Positions 24,600-36,484 of a stretch of DNA of 64,000 nt are shown in pieces. Each line of letters starts with the position of its first letter. The first letter of the stretch is position 1. This DNA comes from Holothuria scabra (lineage: Eukaryota > Echinodermata > Holothuroidea > Aspidochirotida > Holothuriidae). The position numbers and the translations under genes were made by a program. The stretch spans positions 10,994,206 to 11,058,205 of the forward strand of contig CM074190.1 of the NCBI GenBank assembly GCA_037179385.1. The letters run 5' to 3'. The notes under the pieces were generated by a model, which did not search any database, was not told where the DNA came from, and worked only from the letters and a program-made list of their open reading frames with translations.

Positions 24600-25616
24600 A
24601 ATCTGTAAGGTGAACTATGTCCTTGGCAGCCATGACAACCACACATATCGGTGCAACTTTTCATGCCTAGGCTATTACACTTAAACTTTCAGACTTGTGG
24701 GATGCTTCCGTTAAGAGTTAAAGTGAATACAAAAAAAGTATTTGACCCCCTGTCTCGTGACCTTTGACCTTGGTTGTCATGGAAACTACATATTTTGGTA
24801 GAACTAGTCTACCCTATTATACTTGTGAAGTTTCATGTAAAATGAATGTTTTCTTTTGAAGTTTTAGTACAAAATAGTGAAGAAAATTGGTTTTTTTGCA
24901 AAATGTGACCTTTGACCTCTGATCTTTGACCTTTACTTCCGAGGGTCTGGGAGACATAAGTTCCCACCCTGGGGTACCCACCTACCAATTTTGAAAAGAA
25001 TCGGTCCAGCCCACTAGGGAGAGTTTAAAAGACAAAAACGTTGTTTTACGAACAAATTATCACTTGAAAATTTTTTGTTCCATTCTAGCACTTGACCTTT
25101 GACCTCTGTTGCTATGGCAACCACATATTTTGGTAGGCCTAGATGCAATCATCATATGGGTGAAGTTTCGTGTCAGGGGGACTTTTACTTTTGGAAATAT
25201 AGCAGAAATGTCGATTTCACTAAATTTGACCTTTGACCCGTAACCTTTGACCTTCACTTCCGGTTGCGTATTAAAATGCAATTGTTCCACCTAAGGTACC
25301 ATCCTATCAAGTTTGAAGAAAATCGGCCCAGCCGTTTACAAGATATTAGGAAAACAAAATTGGACACACACACCCACACACCAACACACACACTCACCCA
25401 CCAACACACACACACGGACAGGTTTTGACCCCTCTCTCAGCCCTGGACCTTCAGTCACCCCGGGGTACCTCACCATGGGTTAGACATCGAGACTAGTAAC
25501 CTGGGAAAATTTACCGTTACCATGGTAACCATTGCGATTTTAGCTGGCATTGCCATATATAGCCCCATAGGCAAAGTGACTACAATATCTCATCCTCCTC
25601 ACGGAGCGATGAGATA
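24600..25616 (+). repeat. DR1/X-box repeat units, CA run and hairpin
   Basis: Units with TGACCTTTGACCT at 24758, 24906 and 25093, and a TGACCTTTGACCC variant at 25227, alternate with segments such as CACATATTTTGGTAG and AAGAAAATCGGCCCAGCC. The main spacing is about 334 bp. A CA-rich stretch (25361-25415) follows, then a hairpin at 25586-25616 (TATCTCATC, loop, GATGAGATA). This is the same architecture as 6838-7508 with different unit sequence. Confidence 0.65.
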
Positions 25617-25737
25617 ATAACCTACAGGCCTATGTACGTGCGTGCATGCGTGTACATGCTCTAAAGTAGGCCTTTTACACTGTCCAAAGTTTGAGTATCG
25701 TGTCCTTTAAAAGACTGAACTCGGTATATGAATTAGT

Positions 25738-25905
25738 AAGTTAGATGGGCTTTAACGGCTCAGTTTCTAACCGAATTGTCAAAGTCGGGCTTGCCACGGC
25801 CTTTTTTCCAGTTGTGGCTCATTGGCTTGCTTCTCTTAAGGGCTGTGATTTCCCTGGGACGTAGGCTGGAGGAGGGGCTGCATGCGGACGCACCTCCCCG
25901 CACCA
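25738..25905 (-). mobile_element. SINE fragment, 3' part
   Basis: The plus strand shows TTAACGGCTCAGTTTCTAAC, CGGCCTTTTTTCCAGTTGTG and GCTCATTGGCTTGCTTCTC, the inverse of the 3' body of the SINE at 63633-63872. The tRNA-like head is missing. Confidence 0.7.
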
Positions 25906-26469
25906 GCTGGAGTTCCGCTCAAAATGAGGCAAAAGAATTCTTCAAAAAACATAAGGGGAAAAAAGAAGCTCAAGAAGACTGCGGTGCTACTCCCTGAACA
26001 GGGAGGTGTTAGGACCTCTAACACCTCCCTGCTCTGACCGCCGTCTCCACCCAGCACGCTTGTTCCTACATGCAAGAGGATGAATACAAGTCGGCTATTG
26101 CAGATTTATCTGCCAGCCTTCGTAGGCGAACGAATGTCTTACAAAGGTATTAACACTTGTTATTTTGAAAATAAATATAGAAAGGAAAATATTCCCCTTA
26201 AAAAGGAAGTAATTTCTAATTGGCTCGGTATTATAGGCCTACGTAAATGCTTGAACATGAACGCACAATGACTGGTTTGAAGTTAACGGACTTGTTCCAT
26301 CTTTTTCTGTGCAAAGTATCTTCAAGTGACGCACTTTTATAAGTGCGTTCGTTTTCCGAGCACGCAGAAGTTTGCATCAACTAAAATCCTGATAATACCT
26401 GCTCTCGGTGTTGCGCAATAAAACATGCCGTAACTGGAACTGTGTACCATGGGTGAATGCTGCGCTCTG

Positions 26470-26642
26470 ATTGGACAAACCGCATGAGGCCCGACTACGA
26501 TTGAACATGTTTAATCTTGCCGACGGCATACGACCCGACGGAATCGTAGTCGTGGGAGTGTTCGCACCGCCCATACCCCAGCCGACGCGTTGGGTGGTCG
26601 CCGTGTGTCTTGGGTCGTCGTGGCGGTGTGAACCGGGCTTTA
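26470..26642. mobile_element. MITE family C, CpG-rich truncated copy
   Basis: It ends in GTGAACCGGGCTTTA and shares a long stretch (ATTGAACATGTTTAATCT, CCCCAGCCGACGCGTTGGGT, GTGTCTTGGGTCGTC) with the element at 49055-49301. The left terminus is not recognisable. CpG sites are largely intact. Confidence 0.6.
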
Positions 26643-28247
26643 TATCATAGTCTATAGAGGGCGGATGGTCTGGCAAGACAGACATTGACAGTATCGAAGT
26701 GATGTTATTGTTCTCGAAAAACGAAGGTCACGTGGTATTCAGAGTGCACAGCTTTCGTTCAGTATACACACGTCTACGCAGTCCTGTACACTTTCAATGA
26801 AAGAAACTGATGGAAATAGTGTTCTTGAAATATTTAATGATAGGCCTAGAATTTTAGTTTTGCCTTTCCCTTAAAACGTACAAAATCCATGCTAAGCGAT
26901 GATTTTGCAATAAACTAATGTGAAAATAGAAGACATCTCCATATAAGCTACGAAGTAACTATAACTATACCCACGTATGCACGTATGTAGTGTATCTTGA
27001 GTCGGTCAGTGCATTGAGTCGGTCATTGCATAAAAATGTATGGCACGTGCACAGAGTACAACGCTTATTGATTGACCGACTCATGGTATCACAATGCTAT
27101 ACGCTCGCATAGCCTGGGTAAGTGTACCAGGCGAACGGTGGCCAGTTAGCTTCAAATTCAACGGCGCCGATACTGCAAGTTAGCCGAGAACTACAACCAC
27201 CGTGAAAAATATATATCTACTGTGACCCTCAACAACAAACCGTCTTCGAATATTTAAGTCCATTAGAGGCATTTTTTCTGTATAAAATAACTGACAGACG
27301 ATTGGCGAACATTCAGAATTGGGTCGTTCAACAGCGTAGGCTTGCATGCTGCACAGTGATCACCGACCGACCATGGTAAGTCAGTCCAACCGGAGCTTTA
27401 CGCCTTGATCCACGTTGCTCTATCGCGCCTAAATTGTGAACATTTACACAAGTTTCTCGCACGACGCAGCTTCGATCTCTTCATTTTTCACAATTCCGTC
27501 ACTCGACCATTTCAGTGGACATCTTTTGGGCCTATTAGCAACGGGAATATACCTCTAATCATAATTTCTCTTGATCTTCGTCAGGCCTCAACAATTTATG
27601 AAGTCTGTTAAGCTTTTTCGAGTGATGAACTTCAAACACGAGCAGTATGCCTACATGTTTGTTTAGCCAGCTTTAGATGTCATGCATGCACAGTACACAG
27701 AGCGAATGAAAGTTCACAACAACACGGGCTACATTTAGGCTATAGACCTAGAAATGTAAAAATAAACATGATTTCACAACCAAATTCAGAGTGAAGAAGA
27801 TTACATAAAAAATTGCCCTTCCTTCAAGGATCGTCGAAGGGACGATCGAGGCAGGGCTTTGTAGGCTCAGTATTATACGTTTATGTACACAGGCTACTCT
27901 AGAACTACGGGGTGTTTTTGTCAGTTCTCACCAGATTCAAGCAGAATTATAAGTGATACGAGGCGGCATGTAGAGTTAAAACTCTTGTGAAACTTAAAAT
28001 TATTGATTTGGTCTCTTACAAGCTCATATTTTAGTTGCATTTTTGGAAAAAGTCCCCTTTCAACACGTCAAGCCCTGAGGTTATCGTGCAGTCGTAGTCA
28101 CTTCGCAGCACAAGCTGTGCACCCTGAATACCACGTGACCACGGAAAACGTACTGCCTCAACGCAACATAGAACCGTTAGCTTTTCTGGATCTGGATCTG
28201 GAAAAATACTGCACAACACTCCTGGTGGAGTCAAACGTGCAGGGTTG
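26643..28247. other. No gene recognised
   Basis: Short frames only. GAGTCGGTCA-type words recur at about 27000-27080 in both orientations, possibly a small decayed hairpin. Confidence 0.35.
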
Positions 28248-29160
28248 TATGGCACGCCAAAAGGCTCACCAAATATGATGATGTTCTAAAAATACACGTT
28301 CATGTACTAAAATTACACGTTCATGTGCCAAAAATATACGATGATGTACTAACTTCATATGATCATGATGTAAATTTACACCATCATGTACTAAAACCAT
28401 AAGTTCATCATGTTAAATGTTACGTTGTACATGTAAAATCACACGTTGTACATCTTAAAACACACGTTGTACATGTAAAAACGTAAGATCATCATATTAT
28501 ATTGGTATCTTCCGCACGCCATACAGAGTGAGCCTTTCGGCGTACCAGAAGTCCGCCAAAAGGCTCACCGAATTTGATGTACTAAAAGTACACGTTCATG
28601 TACTAACTGCTTACGATCATGTACTGATTTCATACGTTCATGTACTGATTTCATACGTGCATGTACTGATTTCATACGATCATGTACTATAAAATGTCAG
28701 TACATGATCGTAAGAAATCAGTACATGATCGTATGAAATCAGTACATGAACGTAAGCAAACAGTACATGAACGTATGAAATCAGTACATGATCGTAAGCA
28801 GTTAGTACATGAACGTGTACTTTTAGTACATCAAATTCGGTGAGCCTTTTGGCGGACTTCTGGTACGCCGAAAGGCTCACTCTGTATGGCGTGCGGAAGA
28901 TACCAATATAATATGATGATCTTACGTTTTTACATGTACAACGTGTGTTTTAAGATGTACAACGTGTGATTTTACATGTACAACGTAACATTTAACATGA
29001 TGAACTTATGGTTTTAGTACATGATGGTGTAAATTTACATCATGATCATATGAAGTTAGTACATCATCGTATATTTTTGGTACATGAACGTGTAATTTTA
29101 GTACATGAACGTGTATTTTTAGAACATCATCATATTTGGTGAGCCTTTTGGCGTGCCATA
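28248..29160. mobile_element. 913-bp near-perfect palindromic foldback element
   Basis: Left end TATGGCACGCCAAAAGGCTC; right end GAGCCTTTTGGCGTGCCATA. The arms match almost base for base (for example GTGCC against GTACC is one of very few differences). The sequence is flanked by GGGTTG at 28242-28247 and GGGTTG at 29161-29166, a perfect 6-bp target duplication. Each arm carries an internal copy of the terminal motif (GCCAAAAGGCTCACC at about 28555). The centre is a tandem array of 21-bp units of the type GATTTCATACGTTCATGTACT, with at least one more unit on the right arm than on the left. It encodes nothing credible. Confidence 0.92.
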
Positions 29161-29181
29161 GGGTTGAGTGTGTTCATGTAG

Positions 29182-30119
29182 TTAGTCGTCCCGTCTGAGG
29201 ATCCTCAAGGCTGCGCTCTTGAATTGCTTGGGGTCCTCGAGATCTGTAATGTTCTGGGGGAGTAGGTTCCAGTCTCTGACGGTCCGAGGAAAGAAACTGT
29301 ATTTGTAGCAGTCCTTATTGGTTGCTATATTTGTAAAGCTATTAGAATGGTGATGCCTAGAGGGCCGCCGGGCCGGTTGTAGGTTGTTGATTGGTAAGGC
29401 TAGGAGGCCCAATCTGGCTTTGTGAAGAATTGCTAGCCTGTTGGCAGTACGCCTGTTTTTGAGACTATCCCACCCTAGGTCGTTTAGCATTTCAGTCACA
29501 CTACTATGGGGGGAATAGTCATTATAAACAAACCTAGCAGCCCTACGCTGAATTTGCTCAACCTTATTGGATAGGGAAGTGGTGTAGGGATCCCAAACAG
29601 AAGATGAATACTCCAATAAAGGCCTAACAAGTGTGAGATAGGCATTAGCTTTGACACTCCTGGGGCAGGAGTATAAATTTCTTTTAATAAAAGCCAAAGA
29701 CCTATTTGCTGACGAAGTGATACGATTAATATGTCTATTCCAGGTAAGGGTATTAGAGATGTCAACTCCCAGATAAGTGTGGCAATCGGCAGACTCCAGG
29801 GTATCGTTATCTAGAGTATAATTAAAAAAAACTTGGGTTTCCTTGAGTGAGTAATCCTCATAGAAAAGCACTTCTTGGTATTAAAGTGCATTTGCCATTT
29901 ATTTTGCCACTCATAAAGGGTGTTTAGATCATTTTGGAGCTGAACCTGGTCAAGATTATTCTTTATCTGTCTGTAAATTACACAGTCGTCAGCAAAAAGT
30001 CTTACTTCAGAAGAGATATTATCAGGCAGGTCATTAATATAAACTAAAAACAACAGGGGACCCAAGACTGTACCTTGGGGAACACCAGAGATAACATCCA
30101 CCCAATCAGAAAAATTTTG
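29182..30119 (-). pseudogene. 5'-truncated LINE reverse transcriptase (CR1/L2/jockey type)
   Basis: The minus strand encodes the C-terminal half of a non-LTR reverse transcriptase. Key blocks are SGVPQGTVLGPLLFLVYIND, the catalytic FADD box (FADDCVIY), then HTYLGVDIS, SVWDPY, the IQRRAARFV thumb-like segment and FFPRTVRDWNLLP. The frame shifts at a run of eight A (plus strand, about 29823-29830), splitting the reading between 29811-30101 and 29182-29871; a stop also interrupts it at about 30117-30119. Endonuclease and N-terminal RT motifs are absent, so the copy is dead on arrival. The palindrome at 28248-29160 is inserted just beyond its 3' end. Confidence 0.88.
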
Positions 30120-30912
30120 TTACAGTACAATAGCTTGCCAGACCATCCGCCTATATTGACTATGTTTAGATACAGAGCTGAGAATTTCTGAAGCAATAGA
30201 GGGCGTACTCAAAAAAGTAGCAGATGTTGTATTACAACTAGTATTAGGGTCTTGACCAAGACGACTAAACCCAAGGCTGCTCCATCCCCGGCCCGATCCC
30301 AAGCTAGGTGAGACAGGCCTGTACAGTGCTAGTGAGAGGATGACAGCACCACAAGAAACAGACTAGTTGTGGTTACAACGTAATCATGTTGCAAGATTTA
30401 TCCAAGACGTTCACCGTTTATTTCCAAGTGGCATCACTTTGAGGTAGAGCATGGTTTGTTCATTCGTTGATTGAACTTCAGTTCTAATCAATTCAGGCCT
30501 AACTGTCACTTTAAAGTCCTCACGTTAGCCGCAGTATGAAGTGCAAGAGACACTCATTGCTTTGGAATGTACGTGTAAGAACATCGTACTAGTTAGGCCT
30601 AGGCCTGACGTTAGTAATACAGTAGTAGTACGACTAGACATATAAAAAACAAGCTTGAGTGTGCATTGCCAAAACAACTGCTCAGAAGGCTTTTAGAAAC
30701 AGCCATAGAATTTACGTCTCAGAGATTGTTGGTGAGGGATTAAAAGACAATCCAAATGTTTTCTGGTCTCATGTCAAGTATCTCTGTAAGGAACATGTTG
30801 ATATACAATCCTTGAACAGGACTTAGGCCAAACTTATTACTCCACTTCGTTTTACTCCACACCAGTGTTGTAACAAGTCACTACTCGACTCACTTCCTCC
30901 CAGAATGATAGT

Positions 30913-33900
30913 TAGAGGTGCACAGGATATCCAGTCCGGCCAGATTTTCCGGCGGGATAGTGAAAAAAATCCGGTTCCGGTCGGATTTTTTTTTAAATCC
31001 GACCGGATTTTTCTGTAAACTTGAGAAGCATGATGTACATGATCTGAGTTAAAACACATGAACACTGCAGTAACTGTCACAGAATTACTTTAAAATTCAT
31101 AAATGATGGCTTCAGTGCATGTTTGAACACCTTTATTTAGCCCTTAAAAATGACTGAACCAAACAGGCAAAAAAGTTATAAAAGTAACTGACTTACATGT
31201 ACATGTAACAAATATGACTTTAAATTCCTTCAACTGTGAGAAATAAATTGAATGGATGAAAAGACCTTTCATGCAATTTAAATGAGTCTACTGCAGTGTA
31301 CAGTAGTACTGTACAAAATGGATAATCCATATTACAGTTGTACCTGAGTCACATCATTCAAGGCAATGTGTCAGTTAAATTGCATTGGGTTGTCTACAAA
31401 TACACACAAATCACTTCACTTTACTTTTCTTTACTTTTTAACACATACTTGCCCATTAACGTTGTGTAGTACAAGCAGGAAATGTTTCATCTTGAATTTC
31501 AGAAGACATTACTGAATTACAAATTAAAGTTGCCTACTATGGGGTCACTATCAATGTTTTCAATCCCTAATAATTAATCACACACACTTAAAGAGGCTCA
31601 TTGTGTTGATATCGATAACTTAATTAAAGTCTCAAACAGTCGATCACTATCACATAACAATGCTCATAGTTAGTAAACGAGTTAAGTTTTAAGTCCAAAA
31701 GTCACCGAAAACACTACTTTAAAATGCTGGATTTTCTTGTGTCCTGACTTGAAACGGTTTTGAATATAATTTGAAAAAAGTTTCTGGTCACGAATTTTTG
31801 AGAACCAACTTGAACCATTAAGCACTCACTCAAAAAACAGTTATTTGTGTGCAGGGTGTAGGGATTGTCTAAGATTGACCATTTGTCATTGGTGTGTGAA
31901 GAAAACTCAGTAGATTTGAAAAATTCTTTGAATCTCATGAACCAACTCAATGAGCTGCTTTAAGTACACACAATATGATGTTATCAAACATAATACATAA
32001 TGTCAGAATGTGTGATAAATCTCTGCCCCCAAAAAATATTGATGACAAATGTGCTTCAGTTTTTAGATATCATGACATGTTTAAATACTAGAAATGGTGT
32101 ATAAAACAATGGTGCTGTGCATAGTTAAAAACCTGAACCCTAGAGTCTTTTTACAGTATACATATGAGCAGTCCATTGAGTAATCACTATCCAAGGACTC
32201 TCTTTTCCAAGTATTACTGGTCTACATACTTTTTAGGGCTGTGCATTTTCGGTTAATTCACTATCAGTTTAACCGATTTTATTAACCGACGGTTAACGGT
32301 TTAACCGAAAATGACGTAATGTTCACACAACAAAAAGTCAACATTTCCAAAGAGCGCCATCACTTTTGTACAGGAAAGTACAAGTCTGAAAATGGCGCCG
32401 TAAGTCATGTTCGCCCATGTAAGTATGTGTCAAAAAATGTTGGTATTTTGCGCTGAGTTTATATCATCTTTTCACAGTAAAAACCCATCCCGCATTTACT
32501 GGGGCTTTCTTCAGACCATGTGTACTTTTTAACATTCCACCAACAGTTGTATTCCCGCCTGACCCTATGTTATATTGTCAGTTATTTCATGAAACACTCC
32601 CACACCACTGTTTTGATGCAGCTTGCTTGCGATGCAGTGTTCAATACATGTACAGCGCTCATGTTTGTCATAGTAGCGATCTGTACAATTGCACTGTAAA
32701 CGGCCCACCAGCCGCAAACAGAACAACCAAGCCCTATTATCCTGCATAAATTAAGGAATACCCAGCATTCCTAGCGTAAAGTTATTTACAGTAGGACTTA
32801 TGGAATGTTATCATATGACGTCGCTACGAACGAAAACAATACGCACGTGGTCCCATGCATGCAGTAGACTTGCGTGCGTATCCGTTTTTACCACTAAACA
32901 AGGGACCATGTTTTGCTCGATGACATCATATGCACACGATCTATTGCAAAATTTGAATTGCCTCTGCATTGTGATTGGTTCAAATACGTTGATTCTGAGC
33001 CAGCCAATCACAACTCGCGCCATCGCCTGTGGGATTTAGTGTGTGAAAATACCAGACCTCCAAACGAATTTCCCCATTGAGTTTGCGTTATGACGATCGC
33101 ACTTCCCAGGCTTACATGGCTGGCTTGTGCAGCCGGCCAAGCCCCGTGCTAAATTCACCAAGAAACGGCAGCACACATCTCTGCGTACTTGGATTTTTCG
33201 GGGGCCTGACTTAAGTGCATTTCATTTGCTGATTATTTTGAAACAAGACGGTAAGGTTTGGACAAGAAGTGGCAAAAATACGGGGATAGTTATATCAGAA
33301 AGGAACCATAAGAGAACGTTAATCGCGTCCATTTTTTGCTGTCCAAGACCGCTAAAAATTAGATCGTTATTTTTACGTGCATCGTAGGGTTGACTTTTAC
33401 TGTACAGTACATTATTGCAACTACAACCCAGTCAGTTCAACGATCTGCGTATGCTTATTCATAAAAGTCAACATGGAATGCTCCATCTTATATGATATTG
33501 GGCAAAGAACAAAATGGCGGGAATAATCTGGTGCTTACGATCGTATTTTACGGGTTAAATTTTTTCCAAAAACTGCTACTTACAATGAAAAATAATGAAA
33601 TTTACGGAGGTGTAGCATGATAAAATATTATGATTAGCTACAGTGGGAAGACTTATTCAAATATACTTTTGTGCCCCAATCATGGTCTCGCGGAGGTTTT
33701 ATTGCCATAGAAATACAGGGCTTGGTAACTTTTGTTACAGCTCCCTGCTTGTCTTGTGGCTTTCTTTTCGCATGGTAATCTCTCAAACATGCCGCTAATT
33801 TCTAAAGTTGTGCTTGGGTGTTGCTATTGAAGGGATTAGGTGACGAGCACACGAAGTTCTGCCAACAAAAGTAACAATGGGTGCGGCACTTGTCACTCAT

Positions 33901-34643
33901 CATAATGTACTTAATTCGGGGAGCTGCCGCGGAATTAATCCGTTTAATCGAACGGCCAATTTTAAAACTCTTTTTACAGTTGTTGTTTGAGCGATAATTT
34001 GTGAGAAACTGACACTGTTTGTTGCGCGATGTTTGTGTAACAGTTTACTAACAAAGCCACGCCGCGGCGACTGAGTTATTGGCAATACAAAAACGGTTAA
34101 TCTATGAAGAGGAATGACGCACGAGTAACCGACGAGTCGGTTGGTTAACCGATTAACCGTCACAGCCCTAATACTTTGCACAACTTTTTTGAACAAATGG
34201 TGATATACTGCGGTTCAAAAAGATCAAACTGATATGCAAAACAACTTTCAAGATTTCCTCAGGAGTTTCTCTACAAATACTCACTTAAGGAGAGAAAATA
34301 CAAAGAGCTCTTACTTGCCCCCTTTTGATACAGTTTTGCTGTACTTCTGCAGGAACACAATTTTTCATGCCTTTTTTCTATTATACTGCAATTTTTGGTT
34401 AAAAAATTAGGTAAATTATACACTTGTACAACACTTGAAGACAAATTTATAGACATTTCTCATTAGTCCTTCACAAACATTACGTTACAAAGCAGTAAAC
34501 TCCTATCCCAGAGTTTCTCTGCTTTTCTGAATTTCACTTTATTCATCTGCATTGCAAAAATCCGGTTCCGGCCGGATTTCAAGTTGGTTCTGGCAAAATC
34601 CGGCTCTGGCCAGATCCAAAATTTTGGATCCGGTGCATCCCTA
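30913..34643. mobile_element. hAT-like element, TAGAGGTGCA/TAGGGATGCA termini, level 3 of nest
   Basis: Left TAGAGGTGCACAGGATATCC, right GGATCCGGTGCATCCCTA. A perfect 8-bp duplication ATGATAGT lies at 30905-30912 and 34644-34651. Subterminal palindromic ATCCGG/CCGGAT motifs cluster at 30955-31015 and 34560-34632. No transposase frame was seen in the roughly 1.8 kb left after removing the inner element. Confidence 0.87.
32234..34170. mobile_element. hAT-like element, TAGGGCTGTG termini, innermost of nest
   Basis: TAGGGCTGTG at 32234 and CACAGCCCTA ending 34170; flanks ATACTTTT and ATACTTTG match at 7 of 8 positions. Both ends carry clustered TTAACCG/CGGTTAA motifs (for example GGTTAACGGTTTAACCG and GGTTAACCGATTAACCG). 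The interior of about 1.9 kb has only short frames. Confidence 0.85.
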
Positions 34644-35942
34644 ATGATAGTGACTCGATAGAACTCAGGAGTAATTTCCCCATTGAAATAGTACAATGAC
34701 TTGACTCGAGTCACTTAAAAGTTCGAAAACTGGTGACTCGAGTCCCTAATCTAGTGACTCGATTACAACACTGCTCCACACCTAGAGTTCTTTGCCCCAG
34801 TGCGCTGCAAACCTAGCCTAGCGTTGCAATATCAGGACTTAAGATGAAAATTGATCACGGCATAGGCCTAATAGCTCATTCGTCGATTGATTTTATCCTC
34901 ACTACCCTGTAACAATTGAAATCAGTTTTATGTTTATTTATTGCTAGCTGACAAAAATTTTTTGGGATAGCAGTTATTTTGTTTGAGGATAGCGGTGGTT
35001 AAAATTAGCCGACGTATGAGGTATTTATGCCGTGATCAATTTTCCTCTTAAGTCCTGATATTGCAACGGCTGGGTTTCTAGCGCACTATGGCCAAGGACT
35101 CTAGTGTGGAGTAAAACGAAGTGGACGTAGCATAGAGTCTAGCTCTCCAAGTAGCCTAGGCTACTTGGAGATTTCTTTTAGCAGCAGCCATTTTGCTGTT
35201 TTGAGAAATGATGGCACTACATTCACTTCCACATCAGAGCCATGGCTCTGTTTCACATACGTGGACAGTAGCAAAAGTGCAATTCCCCCAATAAATGTCA
35301 TAAAATCCCTTGCATATTTCCAAAACTTGAAAAGAAAGATGTAAATTCTGTTTGGTATATTAATTAAATTGCTTGGTATATTAATTATATTAATTAAATT
35401 CCTTTTCAGAATTTTAATAATAAATTAATAAATTTTTCAAAATTCTCTGTAAATTTAGGTCATTTTATGAAGTGGAAACGAGCATGCTGTTTCTGTTGCG
35501 GTAAAAAAGTTGATTTTCTTTGATAGGTTGCAAAAAATGTCACAGTTCTTTGGGCAGGATTGTAATCAAAACCCCCTCTATGTGCTCTGCATACTTTGGC
35601 TAGGGTTTTTTGACTTGGATTAAATGTCTTTGAATGGAGTATTAATGTCTGTCAATCATCAAATTGTGTAATTGGGCAAGGAAGGAAATCAATTGCAATT
35701 TCTACTGCAACCATTACATCATGAGGGTCTTCTGGAACATTATAAAGTGTACTCAGGGTAACCTTTCCGTTCAGTGATCCTGTCCCGTTCATACACCTCA
35801 AAGTGTGCAATAAGGCAGGGTCACCTCAACGAAAGGGTTGCACTGATTAGGCCTACATGAAGTGATTACAGTTACAGGCATTTCTAGATCGTGTAACATA
35901 CTTTGTGATAGAGTCGATTTTTAATTCCAAATTTCACCAACT

Positions 35943-35960
35943 CCCCCCCCCCCCCCCCCA
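35943..35960 (+). repeat. Poly-C run
   Basis: About 18 consecutive C. Its length is uncertain in any assembly. Confidence 0.85.
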
Positions 35961-36224
35961 GTATGAAGAAAAGCCAATTGACAAGCCTAGATGGGGTGTT
36001 AAAGATCATTTATGGCAAGTATGGTAATTATAGACAGTGCATTTCTGAAGCTGTGAGGCAGTTGTGGATTATGCGCCAAACTCGCGCATGAACATCTCCA
36101 TTTCAAGAGGCGTATGGGCAAGGACTGTGTACAGAGTAGGTCCTAATTTAGTACATGGTCCTGTTCAGGGACTAGTTAATATAGGCCTACCCACTCTTAG
36201 TACCATCTCTGGCATTCCAGCAAC

Positions 36225-36484
36225 TTCAGACCTTGCAAAGCTAATGCCATGGATGACAAGTTCTTTTCGGTTTTCACAGAGGATACTACTAACTTACCTC
36301 CATGTACTTTATCCCTGATATGCCCAGTATCATCTTCAGTGTTGAGGGTATAATCAAGCAGCCCAAAATAAATCCCATCGAAGCTAGCAGTCCCAATCAC
36401 ATGCCTGCTAGGTTACTCAAAGAATTTGCTGTGGAATGCGGTGATATGTTCCATTATTTATTTACCCTTATTACGGAATATTAG
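36225..36484 (+). pseudogene. LINE fragment, pre-RT linker region
   Basis: Frames 36225-36290 and 36302-36484 read like the segment just before reverse transcriptase motif 0/1 in CR1/L2-type LINEs: ...NAMDDKFFSVFTED..., then DMPSIIFSVEGI and HMPARLLKEFAVECGDMFHY. A frameshift lies between them. This is decayed and non-functional. Confidence 0.6.

Larger units (their letters stand above)
30863..34773. mobile_element. hAT-like element, CAGTGTTGTA termini, level 2 of nest
   Basis: Termini CAGTGTTGTAAC and inverse ...TTACAACACTG. Flanked by a perfect 8-bp duplication CTCCACAC (30855-30862 and 34774-34781), as expected for hAT insertion. Subterminal regions repeat a TGACTCGA/TCGAGTCA motif in both orientations. 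Its own sequence amounts to only about 170 bp once the inner element is removed, so it is non-autonomous. Confidence 0.85.
30841..35125. mobile_element. Outermost foldback element of a nested stack
   Basis: TCCACTTCGTTTTACTCCAC at 30841 is the inverse of GTGGAGTAAAACGAAGTGGA ending at 35125. The right part (34782-35125) is itself palindromic: TTGCAATATCAGGACTTAAG ... TTGATCACGGCATA pairs with TATGCCGTGATCAATTTTCC ... CTTAAGTCCTGATATTGCAA. Removing the 3.9-kb insertion at 30863-34773 restores a foldback of roughly 370 bp. Confidence 0.75.

Noticed and set aside
26377..26685. 102-codon minus-strand open frame rich in His, Pro and Arg
   Set aside because: Falls in the CpG-rich MITE family C copy; open only because of base composition.
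28560..28840. Regularly spaced repeats that superficially resemble a CRISPR array
   Set aside because: They are contiguous 21-bp tandem units at the centre of a palindromic transposon in a eukaryotic genome, with no distinct spacers.
30120..30302. 60-codon frame joining the LINE frame upstream
   Set aside because: In frame with the reverse transcriptase but separated by a stop and not LINE-like beyond its last few residues; more likely the 5' truncation junction.
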